From: Haladaptatus litoreus | GTDB lineage: Archaea > Halobacteriota > Halobacteria > Halobacteriales > Haladaptataceae | Assembly (NCBI RefSeq): GCF_900156425.1 | Contig: NZ_FTNO01000005.1 | Coordinates: 186,001 to 250,000 of the forward strand | Length of the DNA: 64,000 bases | Direction: 5' to 3' | In this document: piece by piece, positions 8,681-17,297 of the stretch | Layout of the letters: each line of letters starts with the position of its first letter | Numbering within the stretch: the stretch's first letter is position 1 | Made by a program: the position numbers and the translations under genes | Notes under the pieces: generated by a model | Told to the model about the DNA's origin: nothing | What the model saw: only the letters and a program-made list of their open reading frames with translations | Database searches by the model: none

Positions 8681-9754
8681 ATGCCAATCGAGGACATCGC
8701 GCAGTTCACAATCGAATCCGTACAGGTTCTCTCCGAAGAGGGAACCGTCGATGAAGATCTCGTCCCCTCATTGACCGACGACCAACTACTGGAGATGTAC
8801 GAACAGATGAAACGCTCGCGTCGCCTTGACGAGCGGGCTATCTCGCTACAGCGTCGCGGCGAATTGGGAACCTACGCCCCCGCTATCGGACAGGAGGCGG
8901 CACAGGTCGCCAGCGCGTTCGCCTTGGCGGACGAGGACTGGGTCGTTCCATCATTCCGTGAGCAAACCGCGCTCTTGGTTCGCGGTATTCCGCCGCATCA
9001 AATCCTCTGGTATGCACTGGGAATGGAAGAGGGGGCCGAAATTCCGGAGGGCGAACACGCATTTCCACCGGCCATTCCCGTCGGAACCCAACCACTCCAC
9101 GCCGTCGGGGTCGGCTGGGGGGAGGCATTACAGGGCCGGTCGAACGTCGCGATTACGTATTTTGGAGATGGCGCGACCAGCGAGGGAGACGTTTACGAGG
9201 CACTCAATTTCGCCGGGGTCTACGACGCTCAGACCGTTTTCGTCTGCCAAAACAACCGATACGCCATTTCGACGCGGCTCGCGAATCAAACCGCCGCGGA
9301 GACGCTCGCACAGAAGGCCGTCGCGGCGGGAATCGACGGTGTCCGCGTTGACGGCAACGACGTTCTGGCCGTCTATCGCGTCGCACAGGACGCCATCGAG
9401 AAGGCTCGAAACGGGGAACCGACGCTCATCGAGGCACTCACGTATCGCCGTTCGATGCACACGACGTCCGACGACCCGTCCGTCTACCGGGAGGCCCAAG
9501 AGGAAGAGGAGTGGGAGGCACGCGACCCAATCGTTCGTTTTCAAGTGTACCTGATGGACCAGGGGATTCTCGACGAGGAGACAAAATCCGAAATCGACGA
9601 GCGTATCGAAACCGAACTCGGCGACGCAATCGACCGGGCAAAGGCGGGACGCGAGGCAATCGACCCGGCGGACATGTTCCGGTTCGCATACGAGGAGATA
9701 CCAGCGGAAGTCGAACGGCAGTTCGAAGCGTTCGAGGGTGGTACGCATGGCTGA
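8681..9754 (+). CDS. 2-oxoacid (pyruvate/branched-chain) dehydrogenase E1 component, alpha subunit
   Basis: 357 residues of the thiamine-diphosphate E1 alpha family. The TPP-binding motif is present at about residues 163-192: GDGATSEGD, followed by the expected 20-odd residues and QNNRYAIS. A substrate-loop segment with YRRSMHTTSDDPSVYR matches the phosphorylation-loop region of E1 alpha. It decarboxylates a 2-oxoacid together with the beta subunit. The stop overlaps the beta gene start by eight bases, so the two are one operon. Whether the substrate is pyruvate or branched-chain 2-oxoacids cannot be decided here. Confidence 0.92.
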   Translation: MPIEDIAQFTIESVQVLSEEGTVDEDLVPSLTDDQLLEMYEQMKRSRRLDERAISLQRRGELGTYAPAIGQEAAQVASAFALADEDWVVPSFREQTALLVRGIPPHQILWYALGMEEGAEIPEGEHAFPPAIPVGTQPLHAVGVGWGEALQGRSNVAITYFGDGATSEGDVYEALNFAGVYDAQTVFVCQNNRYAISTRLANQTAAETLAQKAVAAGIDGVRVDGNDVLAVYRVAQDAIEKARNGEPTLIEALTYRRSMHTTSDDPSVYREAQEEEEWEARDPIVRFQVYLMDQGILDEETKSEIDERIETELGDAIDRAKAGREAIDPADMFRFAYEEIPAEVERQFEAFEGGTHG

Positions 9755-10715
9755 ACGACTCAGGATGATAGAGGCCGTTCGAGAGACGTTGCGGTCGGAG
9801 TTGGAACGCGACGATGACGTCGTCGTTTACGGGGAGGATGTTGGTCGCGCTGGCGGGGTGTTCCGAGCGACTGAAGGACTCGTTCACGACTATCCAAATC
9901 GCGTGTTCGACGCGCCTGTCGCGGAGGCCGGAATCGTCGGCGTCGGCGTAGGGCTCGCCGCAACTGGAATGCGGCCGGTTCCGGAAATCCAGTTCCAGAG
10001 CTTTCTGTACCAAGGATTTCATCAACTCGCTCAACACGTCGCACGCATTCGAAGTCGAACCCGAGGAACGATCGCATGTCCGATGACGATACGAACGCCC
10101 TACGGAGGTGGTATTCATGCGCTGGAACTACACTCCGAGAGCTTCGAGGCAGGATTCGCCCACGTTCCGGGTTTGAAAGTCGTCTTCCCCTCGTCGCCGG
10201 CGGAGACAAAAGGCCTGCTCACGGCTGCCATCCGCCATCCTGACCCTGTCATTTTCATGGAGCCAACCCGTCTGTACCGGTCGTTCCGCGAGGAAGTTCC
10301 CGACGAACACGAAATTCCGCTGGGCGAGGCACGGGTCGTTGACCCCGGCGAGGACCTTACGGTCATCGCGTGGGGTTCGATGTTGCACGAGACGCTCGAC
10401 GCCGTTGAAACTGTTGACGCGGACGTGGAGGTTGTTGATCCTCGAACGCTGTATCCCCTCGATACGGAGACGATTGTCGATTCGGTACAGAAAACAGGGC
10501 GCTGTGTCGTCGTTCACGAAGCACCGATGACCGCCGGGATGGGCGCAGAAATCGTGGCCCGAATTACTGAGGAGGCGTTTTTCTATCTCGAAGCACCGAT
10601 GGAGCGAGTGACTGGGTACGACGTACCGTTTCCAATGTTCGCGCGGGAAGACGACTATCTGCCCGATGCCGACCGAATTGCGGCAGGAATCCGCCGAACT
10701 CTCGACTTTGGGTGA
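9747..10715 (+). CDS. 2-oxoacid (pyruvate/branched-chain) dehydrogenase E1 component, beta subunit
   Basis: 322 residues, transketolase-type E1 beta. It shows the VVYGEDVG motif (about 30-37), the AEAGIVGVGVGLAATGMRPVPEIQF block, PYGGGIHALELHSES and the C-terminal transketolase domain with EVVDPRTLYPLD and VVVHEAP. The ATG at 9747 is preferred over an in-frame GTG nine bases earlier; a GAGGGTGG stretch just upstream can act as ribosome-binding site inside the alpha gene. No lipoyl E2, lipoamide dehydrogenase or lipoate gene follows, so the complex must borrow them from elsewhere. Confidence 0.92.
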   Translation: MAERLRMIEAVRETLRSELERDDDVVVYGEDVGRAGGVFRATEGLVHDYPNRVFDAPVAEAGIVGVGVGLAATGMRPVPEIQFQSFLYQGFHQLAQHVARIRSRTRGTIACPMTIRTPYGGGIHALELHSESFEAGFAHVPGLKVVFPSSPAETKGLLTAAIRHPDPVIFMEPTRLYRSFREEVPDEHEIPLGEARVVDPGEDLTVIAWGSMLHETLDAVETVDADVEVVDPRTLYPLDTETIVDSVQKTGRCVVVHEAPMTAGMGAEIVARITEEAFFYLEAPMERVTGYDVPFPMFAREDDYLPDADRIAAGIRRTLDFG

Positions 10716-11230
10716 ATTCGGGATGCGGTGTCGGAAATGACCATCGTGGATTCGAACCTTCACTTTCTGTACTACGCTTTAGAACCCTCCGACCGAATTT
10801 GATATAGCGACATTTAATTTATAGTTTGAAAGACGGCTGTTTCAAGCCCTAAACCCCCTACTTTCGCGACTTCTATTGAATGGCCATCCACTTCCGCTTA
10901 GAACCGTAATGAGAAGTGAATTGCCCCCTGGTCGATGCTGTCGGCGAAGCACGAGACGTAATTCCAAAGAGAAGGATTCTACAGGTTACGGGATTTTCCG
11001 TGCACGATACGAGGAAGGCTCGTATCGTTTGGACATCGAATCAGATGCGAGAGGTGACCGAACCGGCGAGCGGTATTCTACGGTTGCAGAGCATTGTCGG
11101 CAAACGTAAGAACGGACCGTATTCACGGACATCTCTTCGAACGTAAGTATCGCTTCCCACCTCTCTCGGCACTTCGTATTTAGACAAAATTTGGCACAAA
11201 TCGTTTAGCTTGTCGAACAGTACTGTGGAC
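10716..11230. other. Intergenic region, 515 bases
   Basis: No convincing gene. An AT-rich patch at 10799-10830 could hold promoter elements. A perfect 10-bp inverted repeat lies at 11004-11028. A frame at 10876-11109 has a stretch vaguely like the start of HalOD1 proteins (Tyr-Arg-Leu-Asp-Ile-Glu), but the domain core is missing; if real it is a remnant. Confidence 0.4.
11004..11028. promoter_or_regulatory. Perfect 10-bp inverted repeat (hairpin or operator)
   Basis: Arms ACGATACGAG and CTCGTATCGT are exact reverse complements separated by GAAGG. It lies 203 bases before the formate/nitrite-channel fusion gene and 288 bases after the E1 beta stop, so it could be an operator or an RNA hairpin. 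There is no T-run after it, so a simple terminator is less likely. Confidence 0.5.
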
Positions 11231-13036
11231 ATGGTAGACTCGGAACAGGAGGACGAAGAGACAGTTCGAGACGCTGTCGAAAGCGCGCGAAGCGGTGCTC
11301 CTGCCGTCGGAGCAGTCGTGCGAGATCGGTTTTCGTCCGACGAAATCTTTCAGCGGATTATCGCCGCTGCCGACGAAGAAGTCACTTCGAGTTCCCGTGA
11401 ACTGTTTTTCAGCGCGCTCGCGGGTGGTTTTGCTATCACGATTACGTTCTTACTGTACTCCTCTATGTCGGCGACGATGGACGGCGACCCGCTTTTGAGC
11501 GTCCTCCTGTACCCTCTCGGATTTATCTATATCATCATCGGTGGCTACCAACTGTACACTGAAAACACGCTCCCGCCGGTTGCACTAACGTTAGAGCGAC
11601 TCGCCAGCATTCCAGAGTTGCTTCGCCACTGGCTCATCGTCCTCAGTGGTAACTTCGCGGGCGGTGCCATCGGTGCGGTCGCGCTCACGTGGGGGGATGT
11701 TTTCTCTCCTGAGGCGAAAAGGGCGGCCTTGAGCCACGCTGAACACGGTATCGAGACGCCAGTGGCATCACTGTTTGCGAAGGCGGTCTTTGCCGGACTC
11801 ATCGTCGCCGGTGTCGTTTGGGTGGTGTACGCCTCCCGTGATACGATTTCCCGGCTCGTGGTTATCTACCTGGCATTCCTTGCGATTCCACTCGGTGACC
11901 TCTTTCACGTCGTCGTCTCCTTCACGGAATTGGTGTACTTGGTTCTCGCAGGGGACGTTGGACTCTCCATCGGAATAACGCAGTTCGTCGGGCCGGTACT
12001 GCTCGGCAACACTGTTGGCGGCGTCGTACTAGTGACAGTCGTCAACTATTTCCAAACGAGCGAACGCCGACTCGAATCGGCGCGGTTCGAAGGGGTCGAC
12101 CGCCAACTGTCGATTCGAGAGTGGTTGTTCGGCACGCTCGTGGGTCGGTCGTACGTTTCGATGATAGACACCAGCGAGGCGGTTGTTGACGACGATACAT
12201 ATCGAATACTGGTTCCAATCGGCAATCCCCGCACCGAGTCAGAAATCGTAAATCTGGCGTGCATCCTCGCTAGCGAACGTCCGTCCGCGGTCATCCACGC
12301 GGTTCACATCGTGCAGACGCCACCTCGTGCGTCGATGAGCTACGACCACAATCAGCGAGAGCGAATCATTACGGAATCAAACGAACTCATGGAAAGCGTC
12401 CGTGAAATCGTGGATTCTTACGATGTGTCGTATGAGTCATCGACGGTCGTTTCCCATCGCTCGTTTCAAGAGGTGTTTACGACGACCGAACGCGAACGGG
12501 CCGACCTCGTCGTTATGGGATGGGGAACCGACCGGCCGTGGGGAGATGCTCGCGCAGAGCGGCCGATAGACGAGTTGACGAGTCGGCTTCCCTGTGATTT
12601 TCTCGTACTCAAAGACCGTGGATTCGACGCCTCGAAAATCCTGCTGCCGACCGCAGGAGGGCCAGATTCGGTGTTGGGTGCCGAGGTTGCACGAGCATGC
12701 AGATCTGTTCTCGGCTCGACAATTACCGTACTGCACGTCGTAGACAGTCCCAACGAGCACGAATCGGGTGAACAGTTTCTCGCCGAGTGGGCCGCAGATA
12801 ACGATTTAGGCGATGCCGAACTCGTAGTCGACGATTCGGGTGACGTTGGAGACGCAATCTGTCGTGAATCGAGAGAACACTCGTTGGTAATCGTCGGCGC
12901 AACCGAAAAAGGACTCCTCTCGCGACTCGTAACCGAGTCCCTCCATTTCGACGTTCTCAACGAGGTCGATTGTTCCGTGGTGCTCGCGGAGCGTCCCGAC
13001 AGTCGAACGATATTCGAACGGCTGTTCGGCGACTAA
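11231..13036 (+). CDS. Formate/nitrite-transporter-type channel fused to two universal stress domains
   Basis: 601 residues. Residues about 60-285 form an FNT (FocA/NirC-like) channel domain with six helices and the recognisable loops GNFAGGAIGAV and GNTVGGVVLV. After a linker come two UspA domains: about 325-460 (ends VVMGWGTDRPWG...) and about 470-600, the latter with an ATP-binding-like GATEKG loop. The channel probably passes small monovalent anions such as formate, nitrite or acetate; the Usp domains may sense nucleotide state and gate it. ATG 11231 is chosen over an upstream TTG. The gene appears monocistronic. Confidence 0.88.
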   Translation: MVDSEQEDEETVRDAVESARSGAPAVGAVVRDRFSSDEIFQRIIAAADEEVTSSSRELFFSALAGGFAITITFLLYSSMSATMDGDPLLSVLLYPLGFIYIIIGGYQLYTENTLPPVALTLERLASIPELLRHWLIVLSGNFAGGAIGAVALTWGDVFSPEAKRAALSHAEHGIETPVASLFAKAVFAGLIVAGVVWVVYASRDTISRLVVIYLAFLAIPLGDLFHVVVSFTELVYLVLAGDVGLSIGITQFVGPVLLGNTVGGVVLVTVVNYFQTSERRLESARFEGVDRQLSIREWLFGTLVGRSYVSMIDTSEAVVDDDTYRILVPIGNPRTESEIVNLACILASERPSAVIHAVHIVQTPPRASMSYDHNQRERIITESNELMESVREIVDSYDVSYESSTVVSHRSFQEVFTTTERERADLVVMGWGTDRPWGDARAERPIDELTSRLPCDFLVLKDRGFDASKILLPTAGGPDSVLGAEVARACRSVLGSTITVLHVVDSPNEHESGEQFLAEWAADNDLGDAELVVDDSGDVGDAICRESREHSLVIVGATEKGLLSRLVTESLHFDVLNEVDCSVVLAERPDSRTIFERLFGD

Positions 13037-13129
13037 TTATACGATTTACTGCTGTACTGGCCGTTGAGAGTGCGATACCTGAGTGAGTCCTGCGAGCAAC
13101 AAACCGAGGGCGATAATTAGCTGGCGACC

Positions 13130-14044
13130 ATGCAATCGTTCGTGAACCGTCGTTTCTTCATTATCGGACTGTTCGGAGTCCTCGCGACACTCTGGGGATT
13201 TTCGTTTCTGGCGATCTCCGTCGGACTCGAATCGCTCGAACCGATTCTCTTCGCGGCGTTCCGGTACGACATCGCTGCGATTCTGTTACTGGGGTATGCA
13301 GCGTATGGCGATTCCGTGTGGCGTCCGACCGACAAATCAAACGCCGGTGCCGTCCTCGCGGGCGGCGTCTTTCTCGTTGGCGCGAATGCGTTCCTCTTTA
13401 TCGGCCAACAGACCGTTGCCAGTGGAATGGCCGCCATCCTCCAGAGCCTTCTTCCAATCATGACGTCGCTATGGGCGGTCGGACTCCTCCCTGAAGAGCG
13501 CGTCTCGGCAACAGATGCGGCCGGTATCGTGCTGGGATTCATCGGTGTCGGCCTCATCATCCGCCCGAATCCGGCAAACTTGCTCGGAACCGATGTCGTC
13601 GGCCGACTGCTAATCTTTGTTCAGGTCACGGGCGTGGCGCTCGGGGGTGTTCTCATTCAGCGATTCGAACCAACCCTCGACAAGGCCGCACTCTCAGGCT
13701 GGTCGATGTTCACGGGCGGCCTCCTTCTCCACATCGTCAGCACCAGCACTGGGGAGGCGTTCTCACTCCCGACTGGTGTTAGAAGTGGTGCCGCCGTCGC
13801 GTATCTCGGAATCTTCGCTACAGCCATCGCCTTTTTGATTTATTTTACACTCCTCGACGTTCGGGGCGCGCTCGAAACGTCTCTCGTCTCTTATCTGATA
13901 CCCATCGTCGCAACTGTCGTCGGCGTCGTCGTGTTAGAAGAGTCGATAACGTCACTCACCATCGTCGGATTCTTCGTCGTTTTCACCGGGTTCGTCCTGC
14001 TCAAGCGGCGAGATATTGCCGACGTGGTAGCTGGAGCGACGTGA
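13130..14044 (+). CDS. EamA/DMT-family transporter
   Basis: 304 residues with ten predicted membrane helices arranged as two EamA repeats (about 8-140 and 155-295). The first repeat opens with GVLATLWGFSFLAI, a typical drug/metabolite-transporter signature; the second ends with VVLEESITSLTIVGFFVVFTG. Members export amino acids or metabolites; the substrate is unknown. It starts 93 bases after the FNT-Usp fusion on the same strand, so cotranscription is possible. Confidence 0.88.
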   Translation: MQSFVNRRFFIIGLFGVLATLWGFSFLAISVGLESLEPILFAAFRYDIAAILLLGYAAYGDSVWRPTDKSNAGAVLAGGVFLVGANAFLFIGQQTVASGMAAILQSLLPIMTSLWAVGLLPEERVSATDAAGIVLGFIGVGLIIRPNPANLLGTDVVGRLLIFVQVTGVALGGVLIQRFEPTLDKAALSGWSMFTGGLLLHIVSTSTGEAFSLPTGVRSGAAVAYLGIFATAIAFLIYFTLLDVRGALETSLVSYLIPIVATVVGVVVLEESITSLTIVGFFVVFTGFVLLKRRDIADVVAGAT

Positions 14045-14127
14045 GAGGAGAACACGCGAAACGGTAGAATTGCGGCACATTTTTCTCTCCGCTCTCCTTC
14101 GACCTCCTCCTTGCCTGAAAGCGAACG

Positions 14128-14134
14128 CTTATAT
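14128..14134 (+). promoter_or_regulatory. TATA element for the 40-aa zinc-finger gene
   Basis: CTTATAT sits with its centre about 27 bases before the ATG at 14158, the spacing expected for a leaderless haloarchaeal transcript. The surrounding 11-mer ACGCTTATATG recurs at 33850 in front of another small gene at nearly the same distance. Confidence 0.55.
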
Positions 14135-14157
14135 GGTACTCATTCGCACGCTATCGC

Positions 14158-14280
14158 ATGCCTGCGGCCCGTTGTCGTCACTGCGGTTCGGAAATGCTCT
14201 GTTCGACCTACCCGAAAGCGACGAAGTGGTACCACGACCATCTTCGGAAAAATCACCCGAAGGCTTGGCTCCGCGCGTAG
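14158..14280 (+). CDS. Small zinc-binding protein (40 aa)
   Basis: ATG 14158 to TAG 14280 encodes 40 residues with a compact zinc-finger layout: Cys6-x2-Cys9, a third Cys at 15, then His26, His28 and His33 (WYHDHLRKNH). This fits a treble-clef or C2H2-like micro-protein; haloarchaea encode many such proteins, some of which act as regulators. The TATA element at the leaderless distance supports real expression. It is too short for usual ORF cut-offs. It follows the DMT transporter by about 110 bases and has its own promoter. Confidence 0.7.
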   Translation: MPAARCRHCGSEMLCSTYPKATKWYHDHLRKNHPKAWLRA

Positions 14281-14337
14281 CGGCGGTTGATGGGTGAGAG
14301 CCCCGTTCGACTGGTTTCGTCCCCTCGGCCAATTCGT

Positions 14338-14721
14338 TCAGTGAACGCTCAGTTCGTCGTCTTCTGCCACTTCGTCGCTGGCCCACCGAAGGGTGAAGCT
14401 AACGCTTTCTTCGGCACCCGACTCCATCAGTGAGGAGTCCGAATCGACGGCGACACTGAACGAGAGCATCTCGGGTGGGTTCACGGTTGCGCTGTCGTTG
14501 CCGACGAGAATCGTGACTTTCTCCGAACTGCGTGTCTCGGACGGTTGTTCCGTCCCGTCATCCACCGAGTCCGTCGGGGACGCAGTCTCGGCGGAGTGAG
14601 ACGTTCGACCACCCGACTCGGTGAGGGACGCTTCGTTCGCGTCCAGTTTGGTCGCGAACTCACGAAGGTACGACGCGATTTCAGACCGGCTTTTTTCAAA
14701 CTCGGCTTCAAGTTCTGCCAT
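14338..14721 (-). CDS. Amphi-Trp domain protein
   Basis: 127 residues. The N-terminal part (EAEFEKSRSEIASYLREFATKLD) and C-terminal part (GNDSATVNPPEMLSFSVAVD ... FTLRWA) match the amphi-Trp domain, a small beta-alpha fold common in haloarchaea, ending in the typical hydrophobic-Trp strand. An acidic, Ser/Thr-rich insertion of about 35 residues splits the domain, which is longer than usual. Function of the family is not established. Convergent with the small zinc-finger gene. Confidence 0.75.
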   Translation of the reverse strand: MAELEAEFEKSRSEIASYLREFATKLDANEASLTESGGRTSHSAETASPTDSVDDGTEQPSETRSSEKVTILVGNDSATVNPPEMLSFSVAVDSDSSLMESGAEESVSFTLRWASDEVAEDDELSVH

Positions 14722-14898
14722 ACGGCTTAACGCAACGTATTTTCCGATAACCGGCTTGGTTGCTGTGGCAAGTCGTTTTTATTACAGAATGCGCAACCGC
14801 GGACGAGCCGCGTAGATTAATTTTCCCCGCTCACTCCGTTCGCACCGTCGTTCAGCGAACGCTCGAACCAACCGGACGGAAACGAACTCACGAAATAC

Positions 14899-14915
14899 AC
14901 ACAATCCGTTTGTGT
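14899..14915. promoter_or_regulatory. Inverted repeat ACACA-N7-TGTGT upstream of ectoine hydrolase
   Basis: Five-base arms exactly complementary, seven-base spacer, 53 bases before the start codon and just upstream of an AT-rich TATA-like stretch (14930-14940). The geometry equals that of ATACA-N7-TGTAT elements found later in the same island, suggesting a related operator. Confidence 0.45.
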
Positions 14916-14967
14916 CGTACACAAAAAGGTTAAACAATATCCGGTTGAGCACTAGAGTGACGTTGTC

Positions 14968-16146
14968 ATGCCACAAGCCGTTTTCGACAAAAGCGAATAC
15001 GAACGGCGGATAGAGCGGACGAAAGAACGAATGCGCGAAGCGGAGTTGGACGCACTCGTCGTTTCCGACCCGGCGAACATGAACTACCTCGCGGGATACG
15101 ACGGCTGGTCGTTCTACGTCCATCAGGCCGTTATCGTCACTCACGACCGCGACGAACCAGTTTGGATTGGACGAGAGATGGACGCGAACGGCGCACGCGC
15201 AACGACGTGGCTTTCCGAGGAGAACATTCGCTCGTACAGCGACGACCACGTTCAGTCGCCGTACGACCTTCACCCAATGGACTTCTTCGCCGCGATATTG
15301 GAAGAACTCGACGCCGACGATGCTCGCATCGGCGTCGAGATGGACGCCTACTACTTCACCGCGAAATCCTACACTCGCCTCCAGAAGAACCTCCCCGACG
15401 CCGAGTTCGACGACGCCACACTTCTCGTCAACTGGGTTCGAATCATCAAATCCGAACCGGAGTTGGAGTTCATGCGACAGGCCGCCCGCATCTCCGAAAA
15501 CGCGATGCAGGCCGGACTCGATGCGGTCGGCGAAGGTGTCCCCGAATACGAAGTCGCGGCCGAAATCTACGACGGCCTCATCAGAGGAACGGACGAGTTC
15601 GGCGGCGACTACCCCTCTATCGTTCCCCTGATGCCGTCCGGCGACCACACCGGTACGCCACATCTCACGTGGACCGACCGCCCCTTCGAGCGCGGCGACC
15701 CCGTCATCATCGAACTCTCCGGTTGTCGAAATCGGTACCACTCCCCGTTGGCGCGAACGACCTTCGTCGGTGACCCACCCGAGGAGATGCAACGCAGGGC
15801 GGAAATCGTCGTCGAAGGACTCGAAGCGGCGCTCGACCACGTCGAACCCGGTGTCACCGCCGAATCCGTCGAGCGAGCGTGGCGCGACGTTATCGAGAAG
15901 TACGACATCGTGAAAGAGGACCGAATCGGCTACTCGATGGGACTCGGCTACCCGCCGGACTGGGGCGAACATACAGCCAGTCTCCGCCCCGGTGACGAAA
16001 CGGTGCTCGAAGAGAACATGACGTTCCACTCGATTCCCGGACTCTGGTTCGACGACTTCGGCGTCGAACTCAGCGAGACGTTCCGCGTCACCGCGAACGG
16101 TGTCGAAGTGCTGGCCGAGTTCCCACGGGAACTGTTCTCCACCTGA
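14968..16146 (+). CDS. doeA: Ectoine hydrolase (M24/creatinase fold)
   Basis: 392 residues, two domains: creatinase-type N-domain (1-155) and pita-bread M24 domain (about 160-390). It carries long blocks characteristic of DoeA/EutD rather than general Xaa-Pro peptidases: HPMDFFAAILEEL, GVEMDAYYFTA, LVNWVRIIKSEPELEFMRQA, GGDYPSIVPLMPSG followed by PHLTW, GYPPDWGEH-like Gly-Tyr-Pro-Pro-Asp-Trp-Gly-Glu and SLRPGDETVLE. The enzyme opens the ectoine ring to N-acetyl-2,4-diaminobutyrate. Length equals the bacterial enzyme (about 390-400). It heads the catabolic island and is preceded by an inverted repeat. Confidence 0.85.
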   Translation: MPQAVFDKSEYERRIERTKERMREAELDALVVSDPANMNYLAGYDGWSFYVHQAVIVTHDRDEPVWIGREMDANGARATTWLSEENIRSYSDDHVQSPYDLHPMDFFAAILEELDADDARIGVEMDAYYFTAKSYTRLQKNLPDAEFDDATLLVNWVRIIKSEPELEFMRQAARISENAMQAGLDAVGEGVPEYEVAAEIYDGLIRGTDEFGGDYPSIVPLMPSGDHTGTPHLTWTDRPFERGDPVIIELSGCRNRYHSPLARTTFVGDPPEEMQRRAEIVVEGLEAALDHVEPGVTAESVERAWRDVIEKYDIVKEDRIGYSMGLGYPPDWGEHTASLRPGDETVLEENMTFHSIPGLWFDDFGVELSETFRVTANGVEVLAEFPRELFST

Positions 16147-16194
16147 CGGCTCTTTTTCTCACTTTTCGCCTCAGCGCGACATCACCTCGTTTCG

Positions 16195-17166
16195 TCAGTC
16201 GGACTCCGGAGCGAGAACTTGGTTGTCCAGCGTCTCGCCGTCGGCGAGACGCTGGACGTTTTCGGCGACGATGTCAGCAAGACGCTCCCAGTGTCGCGGC
16301 GTGTGTCCGCCAGTGTGGGGCGTGACGAGACAGTTTTCGAGATTCCAGAGCGGATGGTCTTCCGGTAGTGGTTCGGGGTCGGTCACGTCGAGCGCCGCCC
16401 CGCGAATCGCGTTCGACCGAAGCGCGGAGACGAGCGCGTCAGTATCGACGATAGAGCCGCGTGCGGTGTTGACGAGGACGGCGTTCGTGGGGAGTGTTGC
16501 GAACTCCGATTCCCCGACGAGGCCGCGCGTCGTCTCGGTGAGCGGGCAGGCGATGACGACGTACTCGCTTCGGGAAAAAGCGTCGTGGATGGCGTCCTCC
16601 TCGAAGCCGACGACTTCGTCCGTCGGGCCGCCTTTCTCCGGCGAGTACCGGACACCGATAGTCTCCACGTCGAAGCCCTGTAGGCGTTGAACCACGGCCT
16701 TTCCGATAGAGCCTAGCCCGACGACCGTAACGGTGCTATCGGTGAGTTCACCGGATTGAAAATGCCGCCACTCGGCGCGTTGCTTGCGCCGCCAGCCTTC
16801 GTGGAGGCGGCGCGCGAAGACGAGCATATTGCCGATGGCTTGCTCGGCGATTCCGGGGGCGTGGATTCCGCCAGCGTTCGTTACGGCGATGCCGCGCTCT
16901 GCGAAGGCGTCCATCGGGACGTGGTCGGTTCCGGCGAAAGTGCACGCGAACAGTTCGAGTTGCTCGGCGCGCGCGAGGAGGTTTTCGTCAACCGTGATGC
17001 CCGTGACGACCCGCGCGTCGGTGACGAGTTCACGCTCCTGTTTTGGCGTCCGAGCGAGCGCGACCGTTCGGTCGGGAAGGCGTTCGCGCAACTCCTCGGC
17101 GTACGATTCCATCGAGAGTCCTTCGGTCCCCTCGCGGAGGACGACTACATCCGGATTTGTACTCAT
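16195..17166 (-). CDS. D-2-hydroxyacid dehydrogenase (NAD-dependent)
   Basis: 323 residues of the D-isomer 2-hydroxyacid dehydrogenase family. Visible: NAD-binding GLGSIGKAV (about 149-157), the catalytic Arg in NTARGSIVD, Glu in DVTDPEPLPEDHPLW and His in TPHTGGH. It reduces a 2-oxoacid to the D-2-hydroxyacid or the reverse. It lies between doeA (convergent) and the M20 gene (divergent). In this island it could act on a 2-oxoacid released by the PLP lyase or by transamination, but this is inference; haloarchaea carry many paralogues. Confidence 0.88.
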   Translation of the reverse strand: MSTNPDVVVLREGTEGLSMESYAEELRERLPDRTVALARTPKQERELVTDARVVTGITVDENLLARAEQLELFACTFAGTDHVPMDAFAERGIAVTNAGGIHAPGIAEQAIGNMLVFARRLHEGWRRKQRAEWRHFQSGELTDSTVTVVGLGSIGKAVVQRLQGFDVETIGVRYSPEKGGPTDEVVGFEEDAIHDAFSRSEYVVIACPLTETTRGLVGESEFATLPTNAVLVNTARGSIVDTDALVSALRSNAIRGAALDVTDPEPLPEDHPLWNLENCLVTPHTGGHTPRHWERLADIVAENVQRLADGETLDNQVLAPESD

Positions 17167-17297
17167 TCTTTCACCACCGCGTCAGCTGACGCGAATCGAT
17201 AATAGAATCATTGTCACTGTCCACCTTAGCCCTTTGTGTAGTCGATGTCCACGAAAAGCGTTTACAATTAAGTGTATTGAGGGTGTCACTGTCACAC

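Noticed and set aside
10745-10760. TTCGAAT core like a tRNA T-loop on the minus strand
   Set aside because: The bases flanking the loop do not form a five-base-pair T stem, and no D or anticodon arm could be placed.
10876-11109. Small plus-strand frame in the 515-base gap as a HalOD1 protein
   Set aside because: Only a vague resemblance of one short segment; the conserved PLY...DALxxLF core is absent in all frames.
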